Shown: positions 1-13,310, counted from the stretch's first letter. The stretch: DNA of 64,000 nucleotides from Sipunculus nudus (GCA_026874595.1 CM049309.1:50132079-50196078); one strand, 5' to 3'. Notes: generated by a model from the sequence alone, not told the origin. Program-made: numbers and translations.

Positions 1-152
1 GTCATTAAAAAGAGACTTTAAATCACACAAAGATTCCGGGTATAGGGAATGAGGATCAAGGTAATACTATACATAATAATGGGTTTCAGGGACTATTAAA
101 TGTTAAAGAGTAGAAATATTGAAAGCAATATTATATAATGAAATGTACTTAC

Positions 153-338
153 ACTTTTTTACAATATAGCAGGGTTTCTTATATGATTCTCTGTTTTTCG
201 AATCACTGTAACTTTTAGGGAAGGACAGCTGACTGCAATTTAAGTGATTCTCCGCATAATATGTCAGTATGGCTGCTAGCTCATCCTCATTTGTCGACAT
301 CTGCCCCAGATCTTCAAGCGTTGTTTATATCAGATTTT
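153..338 (-). CDS. Candidate first coding exon of a minus-strand gene running off the left edge
   Basis: Read on the minus strand, a pyrimidine-rich acceptor (CTTTCCTTCTGCAG, ending at 339) opens an exon at 338. A 38-nt leader follows, with a TAA in frame with the ATG at 300-298, so this ATG is the first in its frame. It begins MSTNEDELAAILTYYAENHL and stays open for 49 codons, ending in a K-K pair. A GTAAGT donor lies at 152-147 and splits a codon after its first base (phase 1). The peptide is acidic at its start, then rich in Ser, Asn and Lys, with two Cys; I recognise no domain. The rest of the gene would lie left of the window. The acceptor implies an upstream noncoding exon, and the GC-rich donor-bearing stretch at 18,364 is one candidate. 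The splice signals and in-frame stop argue for a real exon; the short length and lack of a known family argue for caution. Confidence 0.42.
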
Positions 339-499
339 CTGCAGAAGGAAAGGTATAAATTAACAAGGAAGCCATGAAGATAAGAGCAATTTGAAATATT
401 AATAAAATTATTGATATACACATTTTTTACAAATAACAGTTGAGAGCTTCATAAACATGCATGCAATTAAAGCCATCACTAAGATAATCCTAATTGTTT

Positions 500-640
500 T
501 CTTACGTACAGATATATATATAACATTATTCTCTGAAAAGTGGGGGGGGGGGGGGTTGATTACATTGACCATCCCCCCATGCCAAAAAGTGGGGGGGGGG
601 GGGTATATACCCCCATCCCCCTATATTGACGCCCCTACTA
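500..640 (+). repeat. G-rich interspersed repeat, copy 1
   Basis: Two G runs (about 12 and 13 G) flank a segment reading ATTACATTGACCATCCCCCC, followed by a C-rich end. A second, diverged copy in the same orientation lies at 62,460-62,615 with the same order: TTATTCTCTGAA, G run, TGATTACATTGACCATCC, GCCAAAA, G run, C-rich end. On the minus strand both copies read through a shared Pro-rich peptide containing G-G-M-V-N-V-I. Confidence 0.6.
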
Positions 641-2740
641 ACTGTCAAATGTGAGATATTCCAATTTCAAAAAGAACGAGAATGGGGAAAAATGCTTTAA
701 CTTTTATAATCTTCCTTTTGAATAGAGGATAATATGAAGAATCAAAATACGTATATATCTTTGGGGCTAAAATATTTTAATATGCATTTTAAGCTAAACT
801 GAACCATGGTAACTTGACGATATTAAGACTTTAAAATAGGGCTTTCAAACAAATTAATCATATTTAAATATATCATGAAAATAAATGTAAATTTCATGAA
901 TACATTCACTTTAAGCATTAATACTGTGCTGGGTTTAAATTATATATACTTGAGGAATCCAACACAAATTTTAAATGACTATTAGGTTGATTTTGAACTA
1001 AAGGGTCTGCCAGGGATGGTCAAGTTTGAGATTAATAATAATTTCAATATTCATCCTTTGTTTGTATATACTAACACGTTTAATTCTTATAGGGAATAAA
1101 ATATTGTATTCACCTGTTGTAAGCCTGAATATATTAGCTAATTACTTATAAGTGTAATTTCAAGAAAGTAAATGAGGAGAAAAAAAGTAAATCAGCAGAT
1201 GACAAATAATTGGAAATGGTATTTGTTTATTTATATCCGTTGATTCCAATGTTGCGCCAACGTTTTACCGTGGCTATATAGAGATTGAAAGAAATCAAAC
1301 CTCAATTATCGCTCACATGGAATGACAACTATTGAAATATATATATTTTTCAACACACGTAGCGTGGAATACAAAATTTTATATTTGTAAGAGTTTATGA
1401 GTATATTGTTTTGTTTATACATTACCTCTGTGAAACGGGTCACACTGAAAAAAGACAGTGCCGGTTAATTTCACTCACATCTTATTGTCACCCATGTTCT
1501 AGCCTGTGAACCTCCTGGCGCGAAAGGAACGCTGGAAGCTTAATCCCGCACCAAATATATAAATATTTAATATTTTATTTTTTCAAGCTTCATTAAAGGA
1601 ATTTACCTTAAAACCAACTAGGGAAATTCTTATTTATTTGCCTTTTAAATGTTATTATTCATTTTGGGGGTATTTTTTGCCTTCTCTTACTTATTCTAGT
1701 TACAGTTGGCATACACCAAGCGTTTTATACGTTGGGTCAACGTATGTCGCCCAATGGCGACATATCCTCCCATAGCCAACGTGGCCCCAACGTCTGCAGG
1801 TTATCTGGGTGTCACCTTCAGCAGGGTGTCACTTTCACCTTCACCTTCAGCTGCTTAGGCCTCATATAATGCTGACAAGGAACGTTAGATAACAACTTTG
1901 TCCCATCCTGTAATTTCCTTAAAATATACCCTGACTTTTATCATGCACAAGTTTAAACGCAGAACGCGACCTTATTATACCATTTGAACAGTGAATTCTG
2001 TTGTTTCGTAAAAGGCCGGAAAACCACATGTTTTTTTTTTGTTTTTTTTTAATTGTTGCTCCTATGAAAGGAATTTTAACACCGGACTTCTAAATATATG
2101 TGATGACGCGAAAGCCGGGTGAAGGATCACACAGGGCGATATCTGATGATATAATATTCCATGTTGTAACCATGGTAATAGATCAACTAAATCACCTGGA
2201 TTTGGATACAGAAAAAACAGTTTGAAATTGGTCCTTCAGACATATCTATAAAATATTAATACAACAAGACTTTGGTACGCTGTTTTGGAGAGGAAAATGA
2301 CGTCTCGTGACATGAGCCGGGTGACCAGCTGAAACTTTGTCAGCTGTAACAAGCATGTTTATCAAGTTATTTTAGGTCCAATTATTATGACAAGTTGACA
2401 GGAGGTCTCCGTGGGCCGGGGTACTGGTATCATTTAAGGGATGACGGTCGATTGTGATTTTGTAATGGTTGTGTCATCTGTTCACTGCTTTTTCTGTTAA
2501 CGTGTAGCATAACAGAGGTGGATAGAGATTCATAGAATACGGTGGGGTCGGGGGTTAGCACACTGTCACTTGTAAACAATTGTGTTTGAAGTCCTAGTAG
2601 AGTTTATACATAACATACGCATAATTGAGCAACTGGAGACAAAAATGCGCGAGCGCAAACACAGTGTTAAACGCATATATATGATCTCAGTGTTAAACGC
2701 ATTTTTTTATTTATCTATAATTTTTCCCGCCCTGTCTTAA
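641..2740. other. AT-rich noncoding stretch
   Basis: No supported gene. It contains the CAACGT-rich patch at 1225-1803, a T-rich tract near 2030-2050, and palindromic CCATGGTAAC-type motifs near 802-813 and 2166-2179. Around 1811-1850 there is a short imperfect repeat of CACCTTCAGC. Confidence 0.5.
1225..1803. repeat. Two patches of CAACGT/ACGTTGG-type repeat with a small hairpin
   Basis: Patches at about 1235-1280 and 1715-1800 carry repeated CCAACGT and ACGTTGG words in both orientations. Near 1748-1767 a perfect short hairpin reads ATGTCGCC-CAAT-GGCGACAT. The word reuse suggests remnants of one small inverted-repeat element, but no clear ends were found. Confidence 0.35.
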
Positions 2741-2755
2741 CCCCCCCCCCCCCCC
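2741..2755. repeat. Poly(C) tract
   Basis: Fifteen C followed by GG. A simple homopolymer. Confidence 0.9.
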
Positions 2756-5700
2756 GGACATATTAAGGCGGATCGCACGATGGGGAAAATATGCACTCTG
2801 TCTATGTATGAAGTCGTGCTGTGGAAGAGCATATGGCCTCTCTTTACGGGGCAACTAATAGTATATACAGCGGAGAGGAGGGAGTGAGCAAATATATGGA
2901 CCGAGTCGTCAAAAGACGCCAAAGCTTGCTTCCACGATAGTACATGGGTTTATGGTGTGCGCAAGTAATTATCAACCAATCTCCTACTGCCAGAGTTAAG
3001 CCAATTTGAATTGCCAAAAGTGTCGATGAAACCTGCCACATTCATTGGACACAAATGGATACGATATAAGTAATACACAATAGCTGCATAAAAAGAGAAA
3101 ATACAACCTAAGAATATACTGGATGTTACAAATAAACTACACTCATGAATGAAGTTCCGACTCCACCCTTTCTGGTGGGTTTCCTGTAGGAAATAATACA
3201 CAGTAAAAACCCTCTTTCTTCCAATGGTACTTGTTTAGTAAAAAGTCGCTCAGTCTTTATATAGCTCTCACAAGCCGATGAAGCGGAAAATGAAAGTCGA
3301 AAAAAACTGTCTAATATTATATTCCCAATGGCATATCCCTGTTTTTTTTTAAGGTGCACTATAGAAAGATCGTAACAGACGGCGAAGATAAAAGCAACAT
3401 CGCCTACAAAATAAGACAAAATGACATCTTATAAACAGAGTATGAAATGAACCACCACAGATCAGAGAAGACTGTATAAAGAAGTTCCAGACTTAAATAC
3501 AGACTTCGGCAACCATATGTGTGTGACAAATAAAGACGTGTGAAACTACATAAGTGTGAAAGGAAGCTGCAGCTGCCATCCACGAGTGCTGCATAGGCCC
3601 ACGCAAGGAAACGCAACATACGTAATTGACGGATTATGGATTTGTTAATGTCGTTATATTATTTATTTTATATTAGTTATCATATATCTTTATACAACTC
3701 TCCACGCCATAGCATACAGAGCTTACATCTGCCTTTAACTAATTAACTGACGTGTTTTCAAAGAGAAACAGGAGATATCACCGGAAAGAAGGTTGAATCT
3801 GTTCCGCTTCCTGCAGACGGACATAACTGATTTCCTAATTAACTTATTACTGTTTCATGTTTCCTGATTCTCTTCCTCACCAGCTTGTAATAATAAGCGT
3901 ATTAATAATAAAGCAAATTTACCGAACTGACGTGGTAATTTGATTTCAAAAGAAAAGATGCCTTCCGAGCCGCAGATCTAGTTGAGCTTTTACAAGGAAG
4001 GACAAATAAGTCCCTTTCAAGTCCAGTAATTTTATGAAAAAACAAATTGCAACAGAAATTATTTTTCATATTCATCTCGGATATATATCTGGATACACTT
4101 ACTAAAAATTTACCAACATATTATTGAACAGTTCTTAAAGGGGCCTAATCACCAATAAAGCATGTTGAATTAACACGAAAAAGGCTTCTTCCCATCAAAA
4201 TAACTTTGTACCTGTCAAAATGTTGGCCTGAAACCGTTCGCCTACTCTTGTTAACGAGTGTTAAAAACAATGAACTGAATCTGATCAAAGGTGTCAACAT
4301 AAACACATTTTAAGTGCGAAATTCTGCTAGGCATAGCTGAGCCAAAACATCTGCTCAATATGAGATGCCCAGACTCATGTTGCCAAAAAAAGGTAATACA
4401 TGGTCCCGATGACTGAAACATTCGCGTGTTGCGGCTCACAATCGAACCTCCGGTCACACAGCTTTGTTATGGTAAACAGACACACGTGGAGTTTGTTTAC
4501 AAAAACGCAGAGCCATAACAAGGTGAAAACGTATGCGAGTTACTGAGACCGTGTGCTAGGATAGTTTGCAAGAATTTCATCAGGGTGACTTATATTCTTC
4601 GAGTTGTAGGGCACCAAGAAGACATACAAAGGTGCTGTGTTTTGTGTTAACCTTCTAGTTTGGAATTTTAAAGTTAAATCAATGAACCATATTTTTGGGA
4701 AAATTTGTAAAGCCATTCATTTATATGAATATTACTCAAAATATACCAGATCGCTCATCCCAGTGAAATTACAAATGGTGTCTATTGTCTCTCTCATATA
4801 TTTGTAATAATTTCAAAAATGTCGGTCCTGTATTTGGGAGTAATAAAGAGGTAGAGTGCGCCAAAGATGGAAAAGAGAAGAACAAGAAATGACACCGCCT
4901 GCCAGGTCTTGCGTAACATGTCATAAACCTTCCACAATGAGCTAGGGTACACCTCGTGCTGTATTCTTGGGTTATCTGTTATGTAAAATTAACTGATTGG
5001 AAAGCAACGATTTTTGATACAATAAAATTTTACGTTTTTAGTTTTGACATTCGAATTTTAGGCAAGATAGAAATATGGAAGAGAGAAGGAAAAAAAAAAC
5101 GGTTGTTTGATATTGTCATGTTGTTTCGTATTAATAATTCAAATATAAAGAAGCTTGGTCATACAGGTTACTTTTATTTTTTATGTATATTTTTAAAATG
5201 TCATCAATCAATAAAACAGTATAAAGAATGCTGCATCAGTTTTTTGCTTCTAATTAACATATATGCTAGTGTTATGCTATTAATCTGAAACCGTTTTTAT
5301 TTATTTTTTAATAAAGGGATTGCTGCAGGTGATGTTATCTTGAATAGATAAAATCATCAAACTCATGACTTGGCTCTTTAGACAATGTATCCATTGAACG
5401 TTACATAGGTTATTATTAACTGATATCTATAGGCGTCTTTTTTATTTATTTCCGTTGGTAAAAGTGGTTCATCTGTTTCTTCCGGCAATGTTTCGGGCCT
5501 CATTGTTCTGACCGGATTCACATTGCTCATATATATTTACAAATGACGTAAAAATCGATTGATCAATTAAATGGAGTTAACATTTAGACTCAAATTATGA
5601 AAACATCAAATGTTATCTATGACCGTGACCTTTCCTCCTAAAGCAACTTGATTCTTTTAGTACAAGGGTCATACAAAATGCATTTTGAACTAATAAAACA

Positions 5701-6475
5701 CTTCCATTTGGACGAATAAATTTGCATACTGAATCACAAAAATCATCCCTAAGAGTTCATCATCTGAAATCAAAGCTGAGACTTCGACCTTTCAGCCCCA
5801 AAATCGATAAATTTGTTCCTCTTTTTGCGCACTAAAGTCGAAATGGTATTTCCTTTTATAGTAGAAATGAGGGTCATATATATGTGAAGGTTGTCTAAGA
5901 GAGAAATACTCAGCTGAAAAGCATGACCTGTAACATTAGAGGCTAACATACACAGCTTTGTTCACACTTTATTAAGACTTTGTAAATTGAGAGAAATATA
6001 AATGTCTAGTCAAAGAGCATTATCACAATACTTGATGATAAGAGACAAAATATAATATTGCTGAGCTAGTAGGAATTAATACTTTGACATGCCTGATATA
6101 TATTTGTCAGTGTTTAACCAATAAAGAAGCTAAAAAAAAAAAAGAAAAGAATTTAGATGGCACCACCGGAATAACGCAATTGTTAAAGGTGTCTATGATC
6201 AACTAGTATATCAATTTTTAAACCAACTCATTAAAAATAATTGGGAAAATTGTGCTTTTGTATGAAATGGTATTCAAAATGTATCAAGTGTGGTGAATTT
6301 CATAATTCTCATGCAGATCTCTATGATCTATTCCTGATACTATTTTGGTAAATCTTAGTAATTAATTTATGATTATTGAACATTATTTTATTTTGGCGGT
6401 GAAACACCTCGCTAATTACCTCGCTAATATTCTGGTGTTACGAAAACAAATTGCTCAGGGGAAAACACTGGACCG
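2756..6475. other. Noncoding stretch without a supported gene
   Basis: Overlapping minus-strand frames between 2737 and 3619 have acceptor-like TTTTGTAG and TTTCCTACAG sites but no coherent protein or matched donors. The rest is AT-rich; I see no RNA gene or clear repeat. Confidence 0.4.
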
Positions 6476-6547
6476 ATCGAGGATTCGAACCTATGTCGGT
6501 GGCGCACAAGTCCTGCGTACCAACTGCCTCGCTACAAAAGCATGCTT
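6476..6547 (-). mobile_element. tRNA-derived SINE head (fragment)
   Basis: On the minus strand an A-box-like TAGCGAGGCAGTTGG is followed at tRNA-like distance by the B box GGTTCGAATCC. The acceptor stem does not pair, so this is a SINE promoter region rather than a functional tRNA gene. The body would continue toward lower coordinates, but no second copy in the window defines its end. Confidence 0.5.
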
Positions 6548-9500
6548 CAATGGCGATATAGTTCGGTCCGCTTTTATGTCAGCCCGTAACACTGGTCATT
6601 GCCATTTACCGGTCATATAAAGGAATGTTGTTGTCTATGTACTTGCCATAAGAGGTTTAACAGATGAAAATCAAGTAATGATGTAAAGGAACTGTTAAGA
6701 TGCTCAATTTAGGCCCAGATATGCACTGGTTTCCAAGACGGCTGCCTGAGAGCTACATGAGATTATTTATGGGTGTTGGATTCAACCAGTCACCATATAA
6801 CAGTTGCAGCAATAGCTCAATTATTTTTCTCCTTCAGATAATACATTAAATAGTTCACATGTTCCCTAAAGACCAATCACCTTATAGAATATTAGAGCAA
6901 TGACTCAAACACCTGTTGAGATAATGTATGCGAAAGGGATCTCTGATCGCTGCTCGCTATCCCACTGCATGTTTACTGATCTGAAAATTTATAGCACATA
7001 ATTTTATAGTAACCAGTCTTTTGATAAAGGTTAAATAGCTTAAACATTCTTAAAATAAAAGATATTGACAGATGGACAAACAGGTATATGAACCAAAGAA
7101 CACAGGGGCAGATCTCATTACTGCAGTTTACCCAGGCCCTAATTAATCATGACATTAAAGATGAAGTGGTTAAATCGTCTAACTTAAAACAATCATTTTG
7201 GACTGCATTAATTAGGTCAACATAGGTGGCGCTACTTAAACAATATTTTGCATTTGATCCAATATTCAATATGTCGGTAAAATTGTTGATGACAGCAGGC
7301 AACTTTATTGAGAAATGTGCCATTTCGTATGTTTTTTTAACGGGAAACGTGGTTCATGCCAAAAAAGTATACCTACAAAATGCCTGCGGCTACTGGATAT
7401 TGTCTAATAGAACATGTAATAGATTAATATTCATGTTTCCCACAAGGTGTACATTATTCCCATAAAATTTAGAAAAAATAATCCCATAAAATATATAAGA
7501 TAAAGAAATAAGCAAAAAACATTAAAAAAATATTTATATCTCACATACGCTTAAAATTACTGGATATGATACATCAGTGATACCAAGACTCTCATATGTT
7601 TTCCAAAATCATATGCTTTTTAGTTCACTGGTAAGTGCCCGGGCATTCTTATAACCCAAGAAATAAAGGAGCGGAAGCGTGTGCTACCGAACTGTCACGT
7701 CATCCAAATAGAAATTGAATTCTGCAGATACACATATACTTGGATAAGTTAGCATTTCTGAAATGGAGACTGTCACCTTCATAAAAAAATAAAAGCTCAA
7801 GTTATGCAGGTCCATTTATGAAGCTTTCGTGACTAACTACACGCACGCCCTGATTAAAAAACTGAGCGAGTGAATGTGACGATAATGAACATAAATTATT
7901 ATATAATGATATTCTGAAGTAGATAACCTGAAATGTGTAATATTAGTTTCCAGGTGGAAGAAAGTTAGATTCGTCATACCTATTCCTCAAGTCCCGGTTT
8001 TCAATACTCAGACGATGCTTTAAAACTGAAGACGAAAGTATTTCAGGAATTTTTATTTTTACCATAGCAACCATGCCGTTTCTCCAGGGCACACTCCAGT
8101 CAGGCAAACCTGATGAACCGGAGGCAAGAGAAATTGTTAGTTTTATCAGGCAGTCCGTCCTTAAAACATCAGCTCCACGGCTCTCTCCGTCGTCTGAACG
8201 AGCCAATCAGTTTGATTAAGCACCTGTAGCAGTCTAGCAGAACATTTGAAGAGTTCTAAACAGATCCCGCCTAATCAGTTGAATAACCTTGTATTACATA
8301 TATTAAATGCTGTTAAATTAAAGTCTTATATGAAACTAGAAGGAACTCTGTTAACCGCATTTTCCCGTAAAAATCAATAACTAATAAACAACCAATTCTT
8401 GATTTACAACATTTGCTTTATTGTATAAATAATAATCCCATATCAACACAGTGTTCAGACACTAAGCGTCAACATGCTTGCAGATATTCCGGTCAAAGGG
8501 ATCTTTTGACTACGCATAATGCGGAGTTTAATGGTATTGTATTACCATGGTAACGGTGAAATCAAACATCCTGTCGGAGATCAGAGGAATTTGCGATTGT
8601 TTGATATTTAAACTGATAAACGTAACGGCAGGTTGATTACCTAGCGTACATACGATAATGAAAATATTTCCGTCGAAGCCCATTGCGCAGCACGCTATAA
8701 CGCTAATGACGCCCCGAGACAGACGAACAGAAGGTCAAAGAAGTTCACGGTTACGTAGATATTCAGTATGTCGCATATATAATCCTGGTTGAGGGAAGAT
8801 GAAAGAGCAAATGATATAACGAATTCTTAGGACATATATAAAGTTGCCCTCCCTTCCGTAAAGAATTTACTTTCGATAAGGCCATAAAAAAATAGTTCTA
8901 ATAATTCGCCCCTCCCATTTTTCATGGATCATTTTTTATGACACAAATGCCTTAAGAAAATCTTTAAAGATACGAGAAATGGACAAATATATATGTTGAT
9001 CATATACAAAACTTAAAGAATTAAAGTTATTGTTTTGTATTCTATTGGCAAGCCGACAAAATTCGACGTATTGTACTTTTTTACGGTTCAAAAATCCATT
9101 TAATGGTAAACGAGGACAATATGTAACAAATCATCATGTTTGCTTTTTCAGATTTTCTGAATTAATATCTGACCTCCCAGTTTACGTAATTAGTATAATA
9201 ATAAGTATATGTAGACGGACAAACGCACTGCTAAAAGAGTGAAGGGGTTGCAGTATCTACTTTTTAGGTGATGTTTTTCGAAATATCTCAATATTGGACA
9301 TCCCAGTCTACAAGGTCAAGTAATTTAACTGGTAATAGCTGACGGACGATAAAACTAGTTCCGGCTTTCAGATGTAACGCAACACTAACTTCGTCAGATA
9401 TGTAGATATATTATTTGGTCTGACATCAAGTCGTTTTAGCAAGGAAACCGAAAACCACTAAAGCCAGGTTGTAATTCACAAACGATATTGAAAGGAAAAG

Positions 9501-9856
9501 GTTTTGCCTTCTTATCTATCTATGACTCGCGTTGTGAATGCTCTTCTACCAAATGTAATTAATGTTTCCCGGGACTTCTGTCAGCCGAGATGAGTTTATC
9601 AATAAAATGGGAGCCTTTCAGGGGACAGACTGGGTAATTTAATTTTACAAGAGAGATGGATCCAGGCTCCTGGTCTGACTAAGCCAACCCCCAAAGGAGG
9701 GGAGCCGCTGCTCCCAGAAAGAATTTTCAGACGCAGAATATAGTGTGACAAATCCCCGTGCCTTTCTATTTCGTTTAAGCGTAATTTAAACTCCACTTCT
9801 AGATTGAGGCTATTTGAAATATAGGTATAATTTGCTGCAAATAACTTACGACATCT
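6548..9856. other. Noncoding stretch, weak exon-like patch only
   Basis: No supported gene. A minus-strand patch at 7,970-8,110 has an acceptor-like TTCATCAG and a donor-like AG|GTATGA around a short open frame, but the protein is unrecognised and it is not called. RFX-like half-palindromes occur at 8,059-8,071 and 8,541-8,554. Confidence 0.4.
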
Positions 9857-10172
9857 CTTTTTTTTTGTTGGAGGTAACCACCTTCTTTTTATATCCTAAC
9901 CAAGTTTGTACATCTGCCGAATTCCACTCCTGTTTCTGACTGCATATCAGGCAGTTTCACATGCTTCCTCTCATTTTGTGTCCTGATTTTAACCAATCCC
10001 GGTGACAACTGGGTGAGTAATTGTCCCTATTGCTTGGTCATGCCACCCAGAAAACCCAAAGGACCCACTCATTTGCGAGTGAAACATGGCCGTTGGCACG
10101 GCCTACCCAATTAACCTGCTCTCCTATCTTTGAGAGCTGTGCTGTACCAGTAGACCACTGAAGCCTGGACCT
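9857..10172 (-). mobile_element. tRNA-derived SINE, copy A
   Basis: Homologous to 61,045-61,442 along most of its length: shared GTTGGAGGTAACC, TTCCTCTCATTTT, and a head reading CTTCAGTGGTCTACTGG (A-box region) on the minus strand. The plus-strand start is T-rich, giving an A-rich tail on the element strand. It is older or more diverged than the 61-kb copy, and its B box is eroded. Confidence 0.6.
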
Positions 10173-10296
10173 TAGAAGCATTGTATATATCATTTGGTAT
10201 TTTACACATGGATTCAAAAAACTAATAAAAGCCATCATTATTTAGAGCCACCGATTAGAACATGTTATTAAAACTATTCATACATACGTTTAAAAG

Positions 10297-10301
<5 letters not shown>

Positions 10302-10343
<42 letters not shown>

Positions 10344-10370
10344 TTCTATATATATACATATATATATGCA
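10302..10370. repeat. (TA)n microsatellite
   Basis: A run of TA dinucleotides interrupted by CATTTC and CA steps. Confidence 0.9.
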
Positions 10371-12264
10371 GATGACTGGGAGCTCAGAAAATTTAGAGTT
10401 TTCACGGTAATATTTTTGGCTAAAGTAAGAAATAAAAGAAGTTAAATTTGATAATTTGATAATTTGATAATTAAATAAAAAAGTACAGAATTACAAATTG
10501 ATTAGGATTGGCGCTTTCTAGTATATTAATGCTTCAATCAAACATACATACACTTCACTATACCCAGCCATTATCTCGTAGTGGGCCCTTTCAGAAAGCA
10601 AGATACGAAATTGTCCTGAGGGTTCTCTATACTGCTGTTTGGTTGTTTTACCAGCGCAGGTGTTATATTTCCCCACGGTTCGGTTTGTATGTCAGAAACT
10701 TTACGCAAAAAGTTCTGAAAAGAAGTCTGGAGAATGAATAACACTAAAAAAACACTAAACTTTTCTGAATGACCATTAAGTTTTAAATTAAAAAAAAAAA
10801 ATCCGTCTGTTGTGAGAATCAGCTATTTCGTTATAACACTATTAAGGGAGATATTTCCTGCTAATAAGGGGCGGCTTTGTCCCGTAGGTGATCTGGGATG
10901 GTAAAGTTGAACCATGACTGCTGTTGTGTGCACGGCTTCATGAGAATCATGTTAATGTCGTGGTATGGTGTGACTACCTCTTGTTATTGTTTTATTATCA
11001 AATTTTCAGATTATATGGTAGATTTGGCATGAAAGGATGCTCTAAACAATTTTGGCACAATTCACAATCCAAATTAATCGAGGAGGAGAGGAGAGGACAT
11101 CCCTTATGGACATCTAATTCAATGTTATTTCATCATTTATATCTATCATTTTATTATCTGTCAACAGAAACAGATGACAGAACCCAGACCTCTGTAAAGT
11201 CCTCATGCGACGATTTATAAAATATCCATAGCTGATTTCTATGGACAGGTAGGTATTGTGTTCTCCAATCTCCACTTAGCTGATTTAGGTGGTTGCTCCT
11301 TTTTACTTCCTTTGTGGAACTTTAAACTGAAAGGTTATCAGTGATGCATTACACTCAGAAACAATAATGTTTTACTTTACCTTAATCTGGTAAAAATGTA
11401 ACATACCTCGAATGACGAGAAGAACAATGAATGGATATTATTGACCTTGACTTTTTCCTACAGAAATGTTAAAATTATATCTTAACTATAGTGTATCCGA
11501 AGATCAATCTTTCTTTCGACATACCACAGCGACATACCATTGTGAGCGTTTTTTTTTATTATAGGATAATAAATGTTTACGAAACATATGTTTACGAAAC
11601 TATTTTTTATTATTTCTACGTTTAACATAGTATTTAAACATTTAGAGTTTTTGTTTATTATATCTACACATATATAAAGCTTTTGTCTGTTCTGTATATA
11701 AACATAAAGATAAGCCTGCACATTTGGTGTCAGTATCCAAGGTGTTCGGCATTAACATCAAATGGTTCTTAGTTTATGCTAGTACATTTTGTGGGCTACA
11801 AAAAAGTCACGCACGTCTTCGTGATATCCAGAAGGGAACAGCAATTATTCAAAAGAAATAAGTGTTTCATATGTTGAGAGCCAAGAATGTACATTAGTGG
11901 TAAACAGGTCGGTAAAAGACAATAAGCGGGAATACAGGAAACCATGTCCGAGCATCCTATACAAACATTCAAGATTCGCAGCTTTCATATCGATTTGTGC
12001 AGTAAAAAGTGTATTAACAGTGTTGCTGTGATCCCCCTTTTTTTAACCGGCATGGCTGACCAGTGCTGTATACATATAGGGCGTTCTTTTGCCTTTCGCC
12101 TCATGTTACAGTAGGTTCAGTCCAAATATGATTTTGTAGCTCTATATAATTTATTCAATAAAAGGACATCCCGATATTATATGTTGCCGTATGTCTTAAA
12201 TTAAAAGAATGGTGTTCTCAATGTCAAATCAAAAAGATAAGCATATAATGCAAGATAAGAAAAA
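10371..12264. other. AT-rich noncoding stretch
   Basis: Short frames only, with no splice-site support and no recognisable protein. Nothing further seen. Confidence 0.5.
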
Positions 12265-12440
12265 ATAATTGTGTCGTCCAGGGAGCCGAGGTTGAACAGA
12301 GACCTTGCTGCACCAAGCCCCCGAACGTGCTGTCTAACATCTCGTTTATTCCACAGCTCCGGTGCCAAGCTAGAGAATAATCTCGAATGAAACATCACAG
12401 TTCTTCCGTTATACACCAACAAAAGGCTTCGGGCAGGTGA
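12265..12440 (-). mobile_element. LINE reverse-transcriptase tail fragment (ORF2 C-terminus)
   Basis: The minus-strand frame contains S-P-A-R-S-L-L-L-V-Y-N-G-R-T, then F-S-S-L-A-P-E-L-W-N, then a basic R-x-V-R stretch. This order matches the C-terminal end of CR1/Jockey-type non-LTR retrotransposon ORF2 proteins: a basic strand, F-S-x-x-A-P-x-L-W-N, then I/V-R and a final helix. Only about 55 residues are visible, the usual LP after LWN is altered, and no catalytic YxDD domain lies nearby, so it is a short 5'-truncated remnant. Confidence 0.55.
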
Positions 12441-13310
12441 CCAAATCTGCTTTATTGAAATACAAAAAGATAAAAAGGTATCCAGTATAAATAGGTGTAA
12501 GAACATTTATGCCTTTGTATGTCAATATTAAAATTTAAAAACCTAAAGCGCTGGCACAATGGGAGCCGATGACTCCTTTATATATGGATGTACTGTCGCC
12601 AGTGTTGCTTATGTGTTCTGCCCACTCTGTAGCCGATCCAGTTATAAGCAAGGAACATCATAAAACAAAGAGTCGTAACCATGAACTCTGGAACTGGAAT
12701 AAGAATGCATCAGTTTTGATAAGCACTTCATGTGTGATGGATCTCTTAATCTTTACACTGTGAAGCAGTTGCCAGTACGCCAAAATTACCGCCGTTATTT
12801 GTACACGCTCGTCGAGGCATATAGCCTAACATTAATATGCACACGCCCAGATTCTTTGCACGGAATTTATCGCAACTACAGAGTCATCTACGCTAAGTCT
12901 GCAACTGCTGATTTGAACTTATATGATCAAAACCTCGGTTTTATCAGCGATCAGTTTAAACAGATTCTGGCCAATCCAAACACTTATGTCTTGCAGCCAA
13001 GTTCCAATGGCAGAAATCCGAACCTTTGATTTGTCTTGAATGATACACAAATTTGTCGTCCTCGTGAAAATGGTAATTCATTCCATGCTGTCGCATTAAT
13101 TCACTAAGCAGGTAATGTCTAGTTTGTGAAATACAGAGCCTACATCACAGGGCCTTACATGTAGAGGTCGTCTTCCCTGCCACACTAGTTGAGTTTATTT
13201 CAAGGCATCTCTAGATATCCCTAGCCTTGTTGGTGAGCCTCTACATCAAAAGCGGCAGATAAATGGAACAAAATTTGCTTTGTTTATAAGGAATATTGGT
13301 ATTGAGATAT
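12441..13310. other. Noncoding stretch
   Basis: Open plus-strand frames at 12,569-13,029 have no recognisable domain and no splice context. Around 13,155-13,246 a weak inverted match (ATGTAGAGG/CCTCTACAT) is present. Confidence 0.4.

Noticed and set aside
2737-3619. Run of overlapping hydrophobic minus-strand frames with acceptor-like sites
   Set aside because: No matched donors and no family resemblance; hydrophobicity follows from T-rich sequence on that strand.
6476-6547. Intact tRNA gene
   Set aside because: A and B boxes are present but the acceptor and anticodon stems do not pair; SINE head is the better explanation.
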